DNA of 64,000 nucleotides from Burkholderia sp. Bp9142 (GTDB lineage: Bacteria; Pseudomonadota; Gammaproteobacteria; Burkholderiales; Burkholderiaceae): the NCBI RefSeq assembly GCF_003853415.1, contig NZ_QTPP01000001.1, positions 1-64,000 of the forward strand. The letters are read 5' to 3'. The stretch's first letter is position 1, and each line of letters begins with the position of its first letter. The notes under the pieces are model-generated. The model searched no databases. It had not been told where the DNA came from and saw only the letters and a program-made list of their open reading frames with translations. A program made the translations under genes and the position numbers. Positions 41,298 to 52,149 of the stretch are shown one piece after another.

Positions 41298-43357
41298 GCC
41301 TCTTCCGCCAGTTTCGCGAGCAGCGCGCGCGCATCGTCGCGCGTCGCGGCGTCGTTCGCGTCGACCACTTCCTGCAGCAGCGTGCGCGCGCCGGACAGGT
41401 CGCCCAGCTCGACGTACTCGGACGCGAGATCCAGCTTGTTGCGCGCGATGCGCGCCAGCTCTTCCGGCGTCAGCGCCGGCAACGCGGCACCCGGCGCGGA
41501 CGGCAGGTCGAGATCGAAATCCAGCTTCAACGCGCCGAACTGCGCGCCGCCGAGCGGCGGCAGCGACGACGGCGCGGACGGACCACCCGCATGCGGCGCG
41601 GGCGTTGCCGCTTCCGGATCCCAGTCGAACGCGTCGTCCTGGTCGGCCGGGTGTTCCGGGGACAGATCGCCCGCGCCAATGGGCGGATGCGACGCGGACT
41701 GACCGTTAGTTGCGACTTGCTCGCTTTCGGCTTGCCCTTCCCGCGCGGCCGGTTCGTCCGCCGTACGCGGCGGCAACGGCATGTCGAGGCTGTTGAGCGC
41801 GGTGATCGCGTTCTGCATCAGTGCCGCGTGCTGGGCGTCGTTCGTCGAAGGCCCCGCAGGCATTTGAAGCGACTTGTCCGCGGCCGCTTCCGCGACAGGC
41901 TGCTCGTCGTGCGTGGCCGGTGCTGCGTCGCGCTCCGGCGCGGCGTGCGCGGACGGCGCCTCCACTTGATCGGCATGCGCCTTCCCCCCTTCCGGCGGCG
42001 GCGAGAGATCGGCTTCGCGCGTATCGCTCGCCTGCGCCGCTGCCGCGGTAGCCGCGATCAGATTCGCATCGGCGGCCGCGTCGCGGGCAACCGGCGTCTC
42101 GGGAAGGATCGGCGGCAACGGTTCGACGGACGACGACGATGCGCCGGCATCGGCAGCAGCCGTCCCGCCGGACTCCGCGGCTACCGTATCGGCAGGCCGC
42201 GCTTTGCGGCGCTTGCGCCACGCGAACCCGGCCGCGAGAACGACCACGGCCGCGCCGGCCACTGCAGCCGGACGCCAGTCGATCTGTTCCGAACCGCGCA
42301 CGGGCGCGGCTGTCGTCACGGGCGCCGCCGGCCGTACCGGCGCCGATGCCGGCTGCACCGCGCTGGCGGCCGCGCCGGACGCCGCTTCGCTCGCGACCGG
42401 CGACGACGCGGCAACGGAGGCACCTGCGTCATTCGCGGCGGGGCGCGGAGCAGCGGGTGCCGGTGCCGGCGCAAGGTTGTTCGTCGCGGCCGGCTTGCCG
42501 ATTCCGTGCTTCTGCAGCTCCATCAGCACGCGGTTCTTCAGCGCGAGCAGTTGCTGCAGGCTCGACGGCCGCGTTTGCGACGCGCCCGCGACGGGTGCCG
42601 CCGCGGACGGTTCGTGCATGCCTTGAGCCGAGCCGCCCGGTGCGGGCTGCGCAGCAGCTTCGCTCGCGGACGACGGGGCGGACTGGATCGCGCCGCTCCA
42701 CACGTGCGGCCCGCTCGCACCGGCCGCAGGCGCTGCCGGCTGAACGGGTTCGACCGTCGACGCGCCATGTGCGGCAGACGCGCCGATCGAAGCCGATGCC
42801 CCCGCCGCCCCCGCCGCCGCGACGCTCGCGCCGCTGACCGGCGCCGCATGCGCAGCCGATGCGGCCGGCGCGGTTTGCACGGCCGACCCCGGGTGCGGCG
42901 CGGACGCACCACGCTGCGCGACTGCGACTGCGGCCGTGCCCGACGCGGCGGCCGGCACGACCGCTGCCGATGCAGCCGATGCAGCGGACGCACTGGCCGG
43001 CACGAGCGCCGCGCCCGTCGCGTCGAGCGCCGGCACCGTCAGCGTCGCGCCGACTTTCAGGCGGCTCGGGTCGTGCTTCATGAACGCCTGCGGATTGGCG
43101 TCGAACAGCGCACGGCCGGCGCGCGCGAGCACGCCCGGGTCGTGCGACTGCGTGGCCGCTTTCGCGAGGTCGTTCAACGACTGGCCCGGCTGAACCGTCA
43201 CGTTGAGCGGCACGGCGCCGCCGGCGGCGGACGCCGGCAGTTCACCGGTGCCGGCCGCCCAGGCCGACGCGGCCGCGCCGAGCGCGAGGATCGCCAGCGC
43301 GCCACGCACGGCACGCGACAGACGGGACTGACGCGGAAACAAGGAAATTCGGGACAT
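41294..43357 (-). CDS. fimV: FimV-like LysM membrane protein
   Basis: A 687-residue protein of the FimV/HubP group. An N-terminal signal-like helix (about residues 14-35) is followed by a LysM peptidoglycan-binding domain (about 48-110: [16 protein letters not shown]). A very long Ala/Pro/Ser linker runs to a single transmembrane helix at about 360-380 ([14 protein letters not shown]). The cytoplasmic acidic part ends in the FimV C-terminal domain ([24 protein letters not shown]). Such proteins organise the pole and type IV pili. The link to truA-trp is conserved in betaproteobacteria. Start at 43357 is preferred over an ATG at 43435. Confidence 0.88.
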   Translation of the reverse strand: MSRISLFPRQSRLSRAVRGALAILALGAAASAWAAGTGELPASAAGGAVPLNVTVQPGQSLNDLAKAATQSHDPGVLARAGRALFDANPQAFMKHDPSRLKVGATLTVPALDATGAALVPASASAASAASAAVVPAAASGTAAVAVAQRGASAPHPGSAVQTAPAASAAHAAPVSGASVAAAGAAGASASIGASAAHGASTVEPVQPAAPAAGASGPHVWSGAIQSAPSSASEAAAQPAPGGSAQGMHEPSAAAPVAGASQTRPSSLQQLLALKNRVLMELQKHGIGKPAATNNLAPAPAPAAPRPAANDAGASVAASSPVASEAASGAAASAVQPASAPVRPAAPVTTAAPVRGSEQIDWRPAAVAGAAVVVLAAGFAWRKRRKARPADTVAAESGGTAAADAGASSSSVEPLPPILPETPVARDAAADANLIAATAAAAQASDTREADLSPPPEGGKAHADQVEAPSAHAAPERDAAPATHDEQPVAEAAADKSLQMPAGPSTNDAQHAALMQNAITALNSLDMPLPPRTADEPAAREGQAESEQVATNGQSASHPPIGAGDLSPEHPADQDDAFDWDPEAATPAPHAGGPSAPSSLPPLGGAQFGALKLDFDLDLPSAPGAALPALTPEELARIARNKLDLASEYVELGDLSGARTLLQEVVDANDAATRDDARALLAKLAEEA

Positions 43358-43821
43358 CGTAGGCTCTATCGCCGCGCGCGGGCGCGGCTCGGATTCGCGT
43401 AGGGAAGCGTCAATAAAGTCGCCGCAGAAATGCAAAAGCGTCGCGCGGAACGCGACGCTTTCGGCGGCTCTGCGCGTCGTAACCGCATAGTTTACTTCAC
43501 ACGATCGGATTCCGGCCGAATTCGTCGCCGGCGGATGCGGCCGTCCACGCTCGTGCGTCGGCGCGACCGCTGCCCGCGCCGGGCTGCCGGCGCGCGGATC
43601 GGCGCGACTGCCGTGCCGATCCCCACAACGAATCGCGCGCGACGCGCTTTATCAAAAAAACGATCATCAATCGATGAAAATCCCGGCCACTGCATCGAGC
43701 CCGAAACGAATTCGGCCCCCTATATTTCGCATCGCCGCCGGGCCTCGTACCCAAGGATTCGATCCAGGAAAGCGCCCGGCCGCGCAAGCGGTTCGGGCGC
43801 TCGCGCATGGGCCGGCGCCGG
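43358..43821. other. gene-free region upstream of fimV
   Basis: About 460 bp with no credible gene. It includes the hairpin at 43435-43461 and an AT-rich patch at 43645-43690 that probably holds the fimV promoter on the minus strand. Confidence 0.45.
43435..43461 (-). terminator. hairpin with T tracts in the fimV leader
   Basis: AAAGCGTCGCG and CGCGACGCTTT form a perfect 11-bp stem with a 5-nt loop. On the minus strand it is followed by TTTTGC. It lies 77 bp before the fimV start, inside the probable 5' leader if the promoter is in the AT-rich patch at 43645-43690. It could be a terminator for readthrough or a leader attenuator. Confidence 0.55.
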
Positions 43822-43866
43822 CCAATAAAAAACGCCTGCCGCCCCGCAAAGGGCCGGCAGGCGTCT
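43822..43866 (-). terminator. intrinsic terminator of asd
   Basis: ACGCCTGCCG pairs with CGGCAGGCGT on the minus strand around a GC-rich apical part, followed by TTTTTTATT. It lies 38 bp after the asd stop. Confidence 0.9.
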
Positions 43867-43904
43867 CGCGTCGCGCGCCAACGGCGCGCGGCACGGCCCG
43901 ATCC

Positions 43905-45026
43905 TTACTTGTCGAGCAGGATGCGCAGCATGCGGCGCAGCGGCTCGGCCGCGCCCCACAGCAGCTGGTCGCCGACCGTGAACGCGGACAGGTATTCGCC
44001 GCCCATCGCGAGCTTGCGCAGGCGGCCGACCGGCACCGTCAGCGTGCCGGTGATCTTCGCCGGCGACAGGTCGCGCATCGACGCTTCACGCTCGTTCGGT
44101 ACGACCTTCACCCAGTCGTTCGCCGACGCGAGGATGCCGTTGATTTCGTCGAGCGGGACGTCCTTCTTCAGCTTGATCGTCAGCGCCTGCGAGTGGCAGC
44201 GCATCGCGCCGATCCGCACGCACAGGCCGTCGACCGGGATCGAGCCCGGCTCGCCCATCGCCGGCTTGCCGAGGATCTTGTTGGTTTCCGCGCCGCCCTT
44301 CCACTCTTCCTTCGACATCCCGTTGCCGAGATCCTTGTCAATCCACGGAATCAGCGAACCGGCGAGCGGCACGCCGAACTGGCTCGTCGGCATCGCATCG
44401 CTGTTCATCGTCGCGAGCACGCGGCGGTCGATGTCGAGAATCGCGGAAGCCGGATCGGCGAGCTGTTCCTGCACCGCGCCGTGCAGCGCGCCCATCTGCG
44501 ACAGCAGTTCGCGCATGTTCTGCGCGCCCGCGCCCGATGCGGCCTGGTAGGTCATCGCCGTCATCCAGTCGACGAGGTTCTCGCGGAACAGGCCGCCGAG
44601 CGCCATCAGCATCAGGCTGACCGTGCAGTTGCCGCCGACGAAGTTCTTCGTGCCCTTGACGAGCGCGTCCTTGATCACGTCGAGGTTGACCGGATCGAGG
44701 ATGATGACCGCGTCGTCCTGCATCCGCAGCGACGACGCCGCGTCGATCCAGTAGCCGTTCCAGCCGGCCGCGCGCAGCTTCGGGAACACGTCGTTCGTGT
44801 AGTCGCCGCCCTGGCACGTGATGATCACGTCGCACTTCTTCAGCTCGTCGACGTTGGTCGCGTCCTTGAGCGTAGTCTCGTTTTTCGCGAACGACGGCGC
44901 CTTGCCGCCCGTGTTGCTGGTGCTGAAAAACACCGGTTCGATCAGGTCGAAATCACCTTCTTCCTGCATGCGCTGCATCAGCACGCTGCCGACCATGCCG
45001 CGCCAACCTACGAGACCTACGTTCAT
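43905..45026 (-). CDS. asd: aspartate-semialdehyde dehydrogenase
   Basis: A 373-residue NADP enzyme for the branch step to lysine, threonine, methionine and isoleucine, and to diaminopimelate for the wall. The nucleotide loop VGWRGMVGS is at the N terminus. The catalytic cysteine is C134 in GGNCTVSL, and the [10 protein letters not shown] segment carries the active-site histidine. Start at 45026 fits the family N terminus ([10 protein letters not shown]). A Thr/Ile/Lys-rich small frame lies in its 5' leader, and a strong terminator ends the message. Confidence 0.96.
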   Translation of the reverse strand: MNVGLVGWRGMVGSVLMQRMQEEGDFDLIEPVFFSTSNTGGKAPSFAKNETTLKDATNVDELKKCDVIITCQGGDYTNDVFPKLRAAGWNGYWIDAASSLRMQDDAVIILDPVNLDVIKDALVKGTKNFVGGNCTVSLMLMALGGLFRENLVDWMTAMTYQAASGAGAQNMRELLSQMGALHGAVQEQLADPASAILDIDRRVLATMNSDAMPTSQFGVPLAGSLIPWIDKDLGNGMSKEEWKGGAETNKILGKPAMGEPGSIPVDGLCVRIGAMRCHSQALTIKLKKDVPLDEINGILASANDWVKVVPNEREASMRDLSPAKITGTLTVPVGRLRKLAMGGEYLSAFTVGDQLLWGAAEPLRRMLRILLDK

Positions 45027-45108
45027 GACTAACCCTTTGAATGGAGCTTCCCCGCCATTTCCGCCCCCGGCGTGACCGCGCGGGGAAACAGGCGGGCACG
45101 ACGGACGA

Positions 45109-45228
45109 TCAGCGTTTAATGATCGTTTTCGTGGTAATGGTTTTCGTGATGACGATGGCGCGCGTACCCGCACGGGCAGTGTTGCCGTGGAGTTTCAGGA
45201 CCGGGGAGATCAGGGAAATCAGCGCCAT
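45109..45228 (-). CDS. candidate leader peptide of asd (39 aa, Thr/Ile/Lys-rich)
   Basis: ATG at 45228 to TGA at 45109 encodes 39 residues. The last 16 ([16 protein letters not shown]) hold five Thr, five Ile and four Lys-or-Arg codons, resembling the E. coli thr leader peptide. Thr, Ile and Lys are all end products of the Asd pathway. The stop lies 82 bp before the asd ATG. A stem ACGATCA/TGATCGT (45106-45127) spans the end of the control codons and the stop. Downstream, TTCCCCGC and GCGGGGAA (45080-45087 and 45048-45055) can pair across a competing CCCCG/CGGGG stem near the asd start. No Shine-Dalgarno is seen, but the predicted transcription start coincides with the ATG. No T tract follows, so control could be on translation. 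Confidence 0.55.
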   Translation of the reverse strand: MALISLISPVLKLHGNTARAGTRAIVITKTITTKTIIKR

Positions 45229-45234
45229 CGTTCG

Positions 45235-45263
45235 AGTCTACACAAAGCCGGTTGCCCGCACAA
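45235..45263 (-). promoter_or_regulatory. predicted sigma-70 promoter of asd leader
   Basis: On the minus strand TTGTGC (45258-45263), a 17-bp spacer and TAGACT (45235-45240). Start of transcription would fall about 7 nt on, at the A of the leader-peptide ATG (45228), giving a leaderless message. Prediction by eye only. Confidence 0.4.
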
Positions 45264-45348
45264 CGGCCAACCGTGCGCGAACCGGCCGATTTCGCGGCCC
45301 GTTCGCGCCCTTTCTACAATCAACTGCCGTGCTGCATTGCCGTGCGCG

Positions 45349-46416
45349 TTACAGCGCGGCGATCACCGCGTCGCCCATCGCCGCCGTGCCGACCTGCTTG
45401 CAGCCCGGCGTCACGATGTCGCCGGTGCGGTAGCCTTGTTCGAGCACCGTTTTCACCGCGCGCTCGATGCGATCGGCCTGCTCCGCGCGATTCAGCGAGT
45501 AGCGCAGCAGCATCGCGGCCGACAGGATCGTCGCCAGCGGGTTCGCGATGCCCTTGCCCGCGATGTCCGGCGCCGAACCGTGCGACGGCTCGTACAGGCC
45601 CTTGTTGTTCTTGTCGAGCGACGCCGACGGCAGCATGCCGATCGAGCCCGTCAGCATCGATGCCTCATCCGACAGGATGTCGCCGAACATGTTGCCGGTC
45701 ACGATCACGTCGAACTGCTTCGGCGCCTTCGCGAGCTGCATCGCCGCGTTGTCGACGTACATGTGCGACAGCTCGACGTCCGCGTATTCCTTCGACACGT
45801 CGATCATGATGTCGCGCCAGAACTGCGACGTCTCGAGCACGTTCGACTTGTCGACCGACAACAGCTTCTTCGCGCGCTTTTGCGCGGCCTGGAACGCGAC
45901 GTGCGCGATGCGGCGCACTTCCGGTTCCGAGTAACGCATCGTGTCGAAGCCTTCGCGCGCGCCGGCGAACGGGCCGTCCGGCGCTGCGCGCACGCCGCGC
46001 GGCTGGCCGAAGTAGATGTCGCCGTTCAGTTCGCGCACGATCAGGATGTCGAGGCCCGCGACGAGCTCCGGTTTCAGCGGCGACGCATCGACGAGTTGCG
46101 GATAGCAGATCGCCGGGCGGAAGTTCGCGAACAGCTCGAGGTGCTTGCGCAGCCCGAGGATCGCCTGCTCGGGGCGCAGCGCGCGCTCGAGCGAGTCGTA
46201 CTTCCAGTCGCCGACCGCGCCGAACAGGATCGCGTCCGCTTCCTTCGCGAGTTTCAGCGTCGCGTCCGGCAGCGGATGACCGCTCGCCTCGTAACCCGCG
46301 CCGCCGACCGGCGCCTGCTCGAGTTCGAACTTCTCGTCGAGGGCGTTCAGCACCTTGACCGCTTCGTTGACGATTTCCGGACCGATGCCGTCGCCGGGCA
46401 GCACTGCAATCTTCAT
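45349..46416 (-). CDS. leuB: 3-isopropylmalate dehydrogenase
   Basis: A 355-residue NAD enzyme of leucine synthesis. [13 protein letters not shown] opens the chain, and the [16 protein letters not shown] segment near residue 280 is the cofactor loop of the family. Preceded by leuD (75 bp). The region after its stop carries the asd leader. Confidence 0.96.
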   Translation of the reverse strand: MKIAVLPGDGIGPEIVNEAVKVLNALDEKFELEQAPVGGAGYEASGHPLPDATLKLAKEADAILFGAVGDWKYDSLERALRPEQAILGLRKHLELFANFRPAICYPQLVDASPLKPELVAGLDILIVRELNGDIYFGQPRGVRAAPDGPFAGAREGFDTMRYSEPEVRRIAHVAFQAAQKRAKKLLSVDKSNVLETSQFWRDIMIDVSKEYADVELSHMYVDNAAMQLAKAPKQFDVIVTGNMFGDILSDEASMLTGSIGMLPSASLDKNNKGLYEPSHGSAPDIAGKGIANPLATILSAAMLLRYSLNRAEQADRIERAVKTVLEQGYRTGDIVTPGCKQVGTAAMGDAVIAAL

Positions 46417-46491
46417 GCGTTATTCCTGACTGGGTAAGGGGTGGTGGCAAGTCGGCGAGCGCGCGTCATGCGCGCCCGCCCGGAGGCAATC

Positions 46492-47142
46492 TCAGCCGAC
46501 CAGCTTGTTGTTGAGCCACGGCTGCTTCGCGAGCCGCTCGGCTTCGAACTGGCGGATCTTGTCCGCGTGACGCAGCGTCAGGCCGATGTCGTCGAAGCCG
46601 TTCAGCAGGCAGTACTTGCGGAACGCGGCGATGTCGAACGGATACTCGCGGCCGTCGCCCGTGCGCACGACCTGCGCGTCGAGGTCGATCGTCAGCTGAT
46701 AGCCGTTGAACGCATACGTGTCGTTGAACAGGTGATCGACCTGCTGCTCGGTCAGCACGATCGGCAGCAGCCCGTTCTTGTAGCAGTTGTTGAAGAAGAT
46801 GTCGGCGAAGCTCGGCGCGATGATCGCGCGGAAACCGTACTGCTGCAGCGCCCACGGCGCGTGCTCGCGCGAGCTGCCGCAGCCGAAGTTCTTGCGGGCA
46901 AGCAGCACCGATGCGCCCTGGTAGCGCGGCTGGTTCAGCACGAAGTCCGGGTTCAGCGGGCGCGTCGAGTTGTCCTGGCCCGGCTCGCCGTGGTCGAGGT
47001 AGCGCCATTCGTCGAACGCGTTCGGACCGAAGCCCGTGCGCTTGATCGACTTCAGGAACTGCTTCGGGATGATCGCGTCGGTGTCGACGTTCTCGCGATC
47101 GAGCGGCGCCACGACGCCGGTATGCACATTGAATTTTTCCAT
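46492..47142 (-). CDS. leuD: 3-isopropylmalate dehydratase small subunit
   Basis: A 216-residue swivel-domain subunit. It shows [12 protein letters not shown] near residue 22 and [15 protein letters not shown], the substrate-binding loop. It pairs with LeuC to isomerise isopropylmalate. Start at 47142 (MEKFNVHTG) is the family N terminus; a longer in-frame start would add 10 residues. A lipoprotein gene lies between it and leuC. Confidence 0.95.
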   Translation of the reverse strand: MEKFNVHTGVVAPLDRENVDTDAIIPKQFLKSIKRTGFGPNAFDEWRYLDHGEPGQDNSTRPLNPDFVLNQPRYQGASVLLARKNFGCGSSREHAPWALQQYGFRAIIAPSFADIFFNNCYKNGLLPIVLTEQQVDHLFNDTYAFNGYQLTIDLDAQVVRTGDGREYPFDIAAFRKYCLLNGFDDIGLTLRHADKIRQFEAERLAKQPWLNNKLVG

Positions 47143-47207
47143 GATCCGTCTATCCGGTTGAAGGGCCGGCATTCAGCCGGCGCACATCGACAAATTCTCG
47201 GCGGGCG

Positions 47208-47354
47208 TCAGTCCGCGGCGCGCTGCAGCGCGTTGCCGGCGGCATTGACGTCCTCGCCGAAGCCTCGGACGGTATTGCAGCCCGCCAGGCCGAAGCCCAG
47301 CCCCGCGAGCGCCAGCACGGCAACCAGCCGCGCGATGAGCTTCGATGCCGTCAC
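47208..47354 (-). CDS. entericidin-like small lipoprotein
   Basis: A 48-residue peptide, GTG start at 47354 and TGA at 47208. A basic start (TASKLIARL) and hydrophobic helix lead to the lipobox LAGC (Cys25), followed by NTVRGFGEDVNAAGNALQRAA, the conserved pattern of entericidin A/B (CNTxxGxGxDxxxxGxxL). It would be a lipid-anchored envelope peptide. It lies 3 bp after the leuC stop and 65 bp before leuD, inside the leu operon. GGGG 10 nt upstream may serve as the ribosome site. Often missed because of its size. Confidence 0.85.
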   Translation of the reverse strand: MTASKLIARLVAVLALAGLGFGLAGCNTVRGFGEDVNAAGNALQRAAD

Positions 47355-47357
47355 GCG

Positions 47358-48767
<1,410 letters not shown>

Positions 48768-48877
48768 GGGTATGCGGGGTCGTTGTGACTACAAGCCTTG
48801 CGAATGCGATCGATTATGCCACGCAGAATGCGCCACGGCGCAGGCCCGGCGCGAAAAAACCCATTAAAAACAGTGGT

Positions 48878-48894
48878 TTGGCTGGTAGTGCCAA
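48878..48894 (-). promoter_or_regulatory. TTGGC-N7-GCCAA inverted repeat upstream of leuC
   Basis: A dyad about 110 bp before the leuC start, of the size bound by LysR-type regulators (T-N11-A type). A T-run and TTTAAT lie just downstream on the minus strand. No regulator gene is adjacent, so this is a weak inference. Confidence 0.35.
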
Positions 48895-49043
48895 TACCTG
48901 TATCGGCATTACCCGGCAAACGGGAGCGCACCGGACACGCCGACGCCCCGCGATCGCGAGGTTCACGCCGGGCCGGATTCCGGCATACGATGGGACCACG
49001 CACGTCTGAACGTCCCCACGATCCGGACCCGGAGCCTACGACG

Positions 49044-49376
49044 ATGAAGCTCGGCATCAACGAATCGCTCGCCCGCCTCGACGATGAAGGCACGCTGTTC
49101 ACGACGCTGTTTCGCCACGGCACGCTCGACATCGAGCTGTACCGGCCGCGTGCCGAGGATCTGCAGACGCCGCATACGCGCGACGAGGTCTACGTGATCG
49201 CCGCGGGCACGTCGCGGTTCGTCCTCGACGGGCGCGAATGCGGCGTCGCGGCCGGCGACGTGCTGTTCGTGCCCGCGTTCGCGGCGCACCGCTTCGCCGG
49301 CTTTTCCGACGACTTCTCGACCTGGGTGTTCTTCTACGGTCCCGAAGGCGGCGAGCGCGACGAGCGCGGCGGATGA
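49044..49376 (+). CDS. single-domain cupin protein
   Basis: A 110-residue beta-barrel protein. It shows PHTRDEVYVIAAGTSRFVLDG (cupin motif 1, with H and E metal ligands) and GDVLFVPAFAAHRFAGFSDD (motif 2, with H). A metal-binding role is likely; the substrate is unknown. Start chosen for MKLGINESLARLD with GGAG 12 nt upstream. It is transcribed divergently from leuC and followed 125 bp later by a GST gene on the same strand. Confidence 0.85.
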   Translation: MKLGINESLARLDDEGTLFTTLFRHGTLDIELYRPRAEDLQTPHTRDEVYVIAAGTSRFVLDGRECGVAAGDVLFVPAFAAHRFAGFSDDFSTWVFFYGPEGGERDERGG

Positions 49377-49501
49377 CGCGCGACGCGCGCGGCACTTCCC
49401 GCCCGATCTCCTAGACTGTCTATTCGCAACGGGCGGCGCACGGCCGCCTCCCGCCATCGCGGTGCGGGCAACGCCGACGCATCGCCGGACAGGAGAAATG
49501 C

Positions 49502-50227
49502 ATGCGATATGAACTCTATTACTGGCCCGAGATCCAGGGCCGCGGCGAATACGTGCGGCTCGCGCTCGAGGCGGCCGAGGCCGACTATGTCGACGTCGCG
49601 CGCGAATCGGGGCGCGGCATGGGCGTGCCGGCGATGATGCGATTGATGGACAGCACGCAGGCCGAGTGCGTGCCGTTCGCGCCGCCGTTCCTGAAGGCCG
49701 GCGACGTGGTCGTCGGGCAGACCGCGAACATCCTGCTGTTTCTCGGCGCGCGGCTCGGGCTCGCGCCCGACGACGAAGCCGGGCGGCTATGGGTGCATCA
49801 GCTCCAGCTGACCGTCGCCGATTTCGTCACCGAGATCCACGACACGCACCATCCGATCGGCAGCGGGCTGTACTACGAGGACCAGAAGGCCGAGGCCGCC
49901 GAGCGCGCGGCCGATTTCCTCGCGCACCGGCTGCCGAAATTCCTCGGCTATTTCGATCGCGTGCTCGCGCAGAATCCGCACAAGAGCGGCTATATCGCCG
50001 GCAGTGCGCTCAGCTGCGCGGACCTGTCGATGTTCCAGTTGATCGAAGGCCTGCGCTACGCATTCCCGAAGGCGATGAAGCGCGCGGAACGCAAGGTCGA
50101 CGCGCTCGTCGGCCTGCACGACCGCGTCGCGCAGCATCCGCCCGTCGCGCGCTATCTCGAGTCGGCGCGCCGCATCCCGTTCAACGACATGGGCATCTTC
50201 CGGCACTATCCGGAGCTGGACAAGTAG
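49502..50227 (+). CDS. glutathione S-transferase family protein
   Basis: A 241-residue cytosolic GST-like protein. The N-terminal thioredoxin fold starts YELYYWPEIQGRGEYVRLALE, with Tyr residues near the glutathione site as in alpha/sigma-type GSTs. GQTANILLFLG corresponds to the gamma-glutamyl-binding region. The all-helical C-terminal domain ends near residue 225. Substrate unknown. GGAGAA lies 5 nt before the ATG. Confidence 0.9.
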   Translation: MRYELYYWPEIQGRGEYVRLALEAAEADYVDVARESGRGMGVPAMMRLMDSTQAECVPFAPPFLKAGDVVVGQTANILLFLGARLGLAPDDEAGRLWVHQLQLTVADFVTEIHDTHHPIGSGLYYEDQKAEAAERAADFLAHRLPKFLGYFDRVLAQNPHKSGYIAGSALSCADLSMFQLIEGLRYAFPKAMKRAERKVDALVGLHDRVAQHPPVARYLESARRIPFNDMGIFRHYPELDK

Positions 50228-50372
50228 TGTCGGCTCGGGCGCCGACCGGCGTCTCGCCCAGGTAACGCCATACGACCAGGCCATCCGCCTCGCGCCGGAA
50301 CACGGCCGTCGAGCGCCGCACCGTGCGCCGCCCTGCGTCGTTGGTCCGGGTCTCGCGACAGGTGACCGCCAC
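50181..50372 (-). pseudogene. possible C-terminal remnant of a SnoaL/NTF2-like protein
   Basis: A 63-codon minus-strand frame reads VTCRETRTNDAGRRTV, then RSTAVFRREADGLVVWRYLGET, which resembles the last strands of SnoaL/DUF4440-type proteins. It is cut by an in-frame TGA just upstream (about 50433) and runs into the 3' end of the GST gene. No start of a full-length protein exists. Probably a decayed gene end; identification is tentative. Confidence 0.3.
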
Positions 50373-50404
50373 GCCGTCGGGCCGCGTGGCCTCGCGCGGC
50401 TCGC

Positions 50405-50440
50405 GCCCGCTTCAGCGCGGCCGGCTGCGCTGAAGCGGGC
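50405..50440 (-). repeat. 14-bp perfect inverted repeat downstream of the permease gene
   Basis: GCCCGCTTCAGCGC and GCGCTGAAGCGGGC flank an 8-nt GC loop. It lies 40 bp after the permease stop. No T tract follows, so it may act as a 3' stabilising stem or a weak terminator. Confidence 0.7.
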
Positions 50441-50479
50441 CGCCCCGTCGCCGCACCCTTCCCGCTTGCCATCCGACGC

Positions 50480-52012
50480 TCAGCGCGGCCGCCCGTGCTG
50501 CGTGACCGCCGCGTCGACGGCCTCGACCGAGCGCGTGAGCCACGGCCCGATATCCATCTCGTCGTAGCGCACGAGCCGGCTCTTGCGCACGCGGCGATAC
50601 GCCCACCAGATCGCGACGAACAGCGGGATCCACACATAGATCGACAGCACTTCCATCCAGTCGATGCGGGCCGCGAAGAATGCCTGGTAATCCTGCCCGA
50701 GCGAGATCACGATGCAGATCGCGATCGCGAACAGCGGCCCGAACGGGAACCATTTCGCGCGGTACGGCAGTTGATCGAGCCGATAGCCCTGCTTCAGAAA
50801 GCCCTTGCGGAACCGGTAATGGCAGACCGCAATGCCGAGCCACGCGATGAAGCCCGTGATGCCGACCGTATTGAGCAGCCACAGATAGATGCGCTGGTTG
50901 TTGGTCAGCGACGTGAGAAAGCACAGCCCGCCCACCGCCATCGTCGCGTACAGCGCATTACGCGGCACGCCGCCCGGCGACAACGTCGCGAACATCACGG
51001 GCGCACGGCCTTCCGCCGCGAGGTTGTGCAGCATACGCGCGGCCGCATACGTGCCGGAGTTGCCGGCCGACAGCACGGCCGTCAGGATCACCAGGTTCAT
51101 CGCATCGGCCGCGAGCGGAAAGCCCGCATGGCTGAACACGAGCGTGAACGGACTCACGCCGATATCCGTCACGTCGCTCTTCAGCAGGTTCGGATCGGTG
51201 TACGGCACCAGCAGGCCGATCACGAAGATCGCGAGCACGTAGAACAGCATGATCCGCCAGAAGATCTGCTTCACCGCGCGCGGGATCGTCTTGCGCGGGT
51301 TTTCCGATTCGCCGGCCGTGATCCCGACCAGCTCGGTGCCGAGAAACGAGAAGCCCGCGATCAACGCGACGCTCATCATCGCGTGCACGCCACCGACGAA
51401 CGGCGCGTCGCCGGTCCTGAAGTTGTGCCAGCCGACCGGCTGCCCGTTGCCGAGCAGGCCGGCCGCGATCAGCAGCCCGGCGGCGATGAACGCGATCACG
51501 GTGACGACCTTGATCAGCGAGAACCAGTATTCGGATTCGCCGAAGCCGCGCACGGACAGCGTGTTCAGCAGGAAGATCAGCACCAGGAACCCCGCGCCCC
51601 ACCACACGCCCGGCACCGCTGGAAACCAGTAGCGCATCACGATCTGCCCGGCGACCAGCTCGATCGCGATCGTCACGGCCCAGCTGTACCAGTAGGTCCA
51701 TCCAAGCGCGACGCCGAAGCCCTCGTCGACATACTTCTCGCCGTAGACCGCGAACGAGCCCGATACGGGCATCAGCGCGGCCATCTCGCCGAGCCCGGTG
51801 ACGACGAAGTAGACCATCAGCCCGATCGCGATATACGCGGCGATCGCGCCGCCCGGCCCCGCCTGCGCGACCGATGCGCCCGACGCGACGAACAATCCCG
51901 TGCCGATCGAGCCGCCGATCGCGATCATCGCGATGTGACGGCCCTGCAGCCGGCGCTTGAGCGCCGTCCCGGACGGCGCGGCCGTCTCCGCTGCCGCTTG
52001 CAAAGCATCCAT
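50480..52012 (-). CDS. amino-acid permease (APC superfamily, LysP-like)
   Basis: A 510-residue transporter with 12 hydrophobic helices. The opening LKRRLQGRHIAMIAIGGSIGTGLFVASG is the AAP-type signature, with the unwound GSIGTG segment in helix 1 that binds the amino-acid backbone. It most resembles lysine/basic amino-acid permeases of the inner membrane. AGGGTG lies upstream of the ATG at 52012. An Lrp-type regulator gene lies 137 bp upstream on the same strand, and a dimethylargininase gene beyond it, suggesting arginine- or lysine-type substrates. Confidence 0.9.
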   Translation of the reverse strand: MDALQAAAETAAPSGTALKRRLQGRHIAMIAIGGSIGTGLFVASGASVAQAGPGGAIAAYIAIGLMVYFVVTGLGEMAALMPVSGSFAVYGEKYVDEGFGVALGWTYWYSWAVTIAIELVAGQIVMRYWFPAVPGVWWGAGFLVLIFLLNTLSVRGFGESEYWFSLIKVVTVIAFIAAGLLIAAGLLGNGQPVGWHNFRTGDAPFVGGVHAMMSVALIAGFSFLGTELVGITAGESENPRKTIPRAVKQIFWRIMLFYVLAIFVIGLLVPYTDPNLLKSDVTDIGVSPFTLVFSHAGFPLAADAMNLVILTAVLSAGNSGTYAAARMLHNLAAEGRAPVMFATLSPGGVPRNALYATMAVGGLCFLTSLTNNQRIYLWLLNTVGITGFIAWLGIAVCHYRFRKGFLKQGYRLDQLPYRAKWFPFGPLFAIAICIVISLGQDYQAFFAARIDWMEVLSIYVWIPLFVAIWWAYRRVRKSRLVRYDEMDIGPWLTRSVEAVDAAVTQHGRPR

Positions 52013-52149
52013 GGTGTTCACCCTGACTGGATTCGGGCCGCTCGAATTGATTCGGAATACCAATCGATCGGCCCGGTTATTCACGTCGAAAACCGGCCCT
52101 GCCTGCCGGGCCGCGCATCCTGTGCCGGCGGCCCGGACGCAATGCCGCG

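Noticed and set aside
41294-43357. CRISPR-like or tandem repeat array suggested by the repetitive Ala/Pro codons
   Set aside because: The repetition is irregular codon-level low complexity in the fimV linker, with no constant repeat and spacer lengths.
45041-45433. 130-codon plus-strand frame starting [11 protein letters not shown] in the leuB-asd interval
   Set aside because: It runs into the antisense of leuB and has no ribosome site; its hydrophobic start is the complement of the Thr/Ile leader codons.
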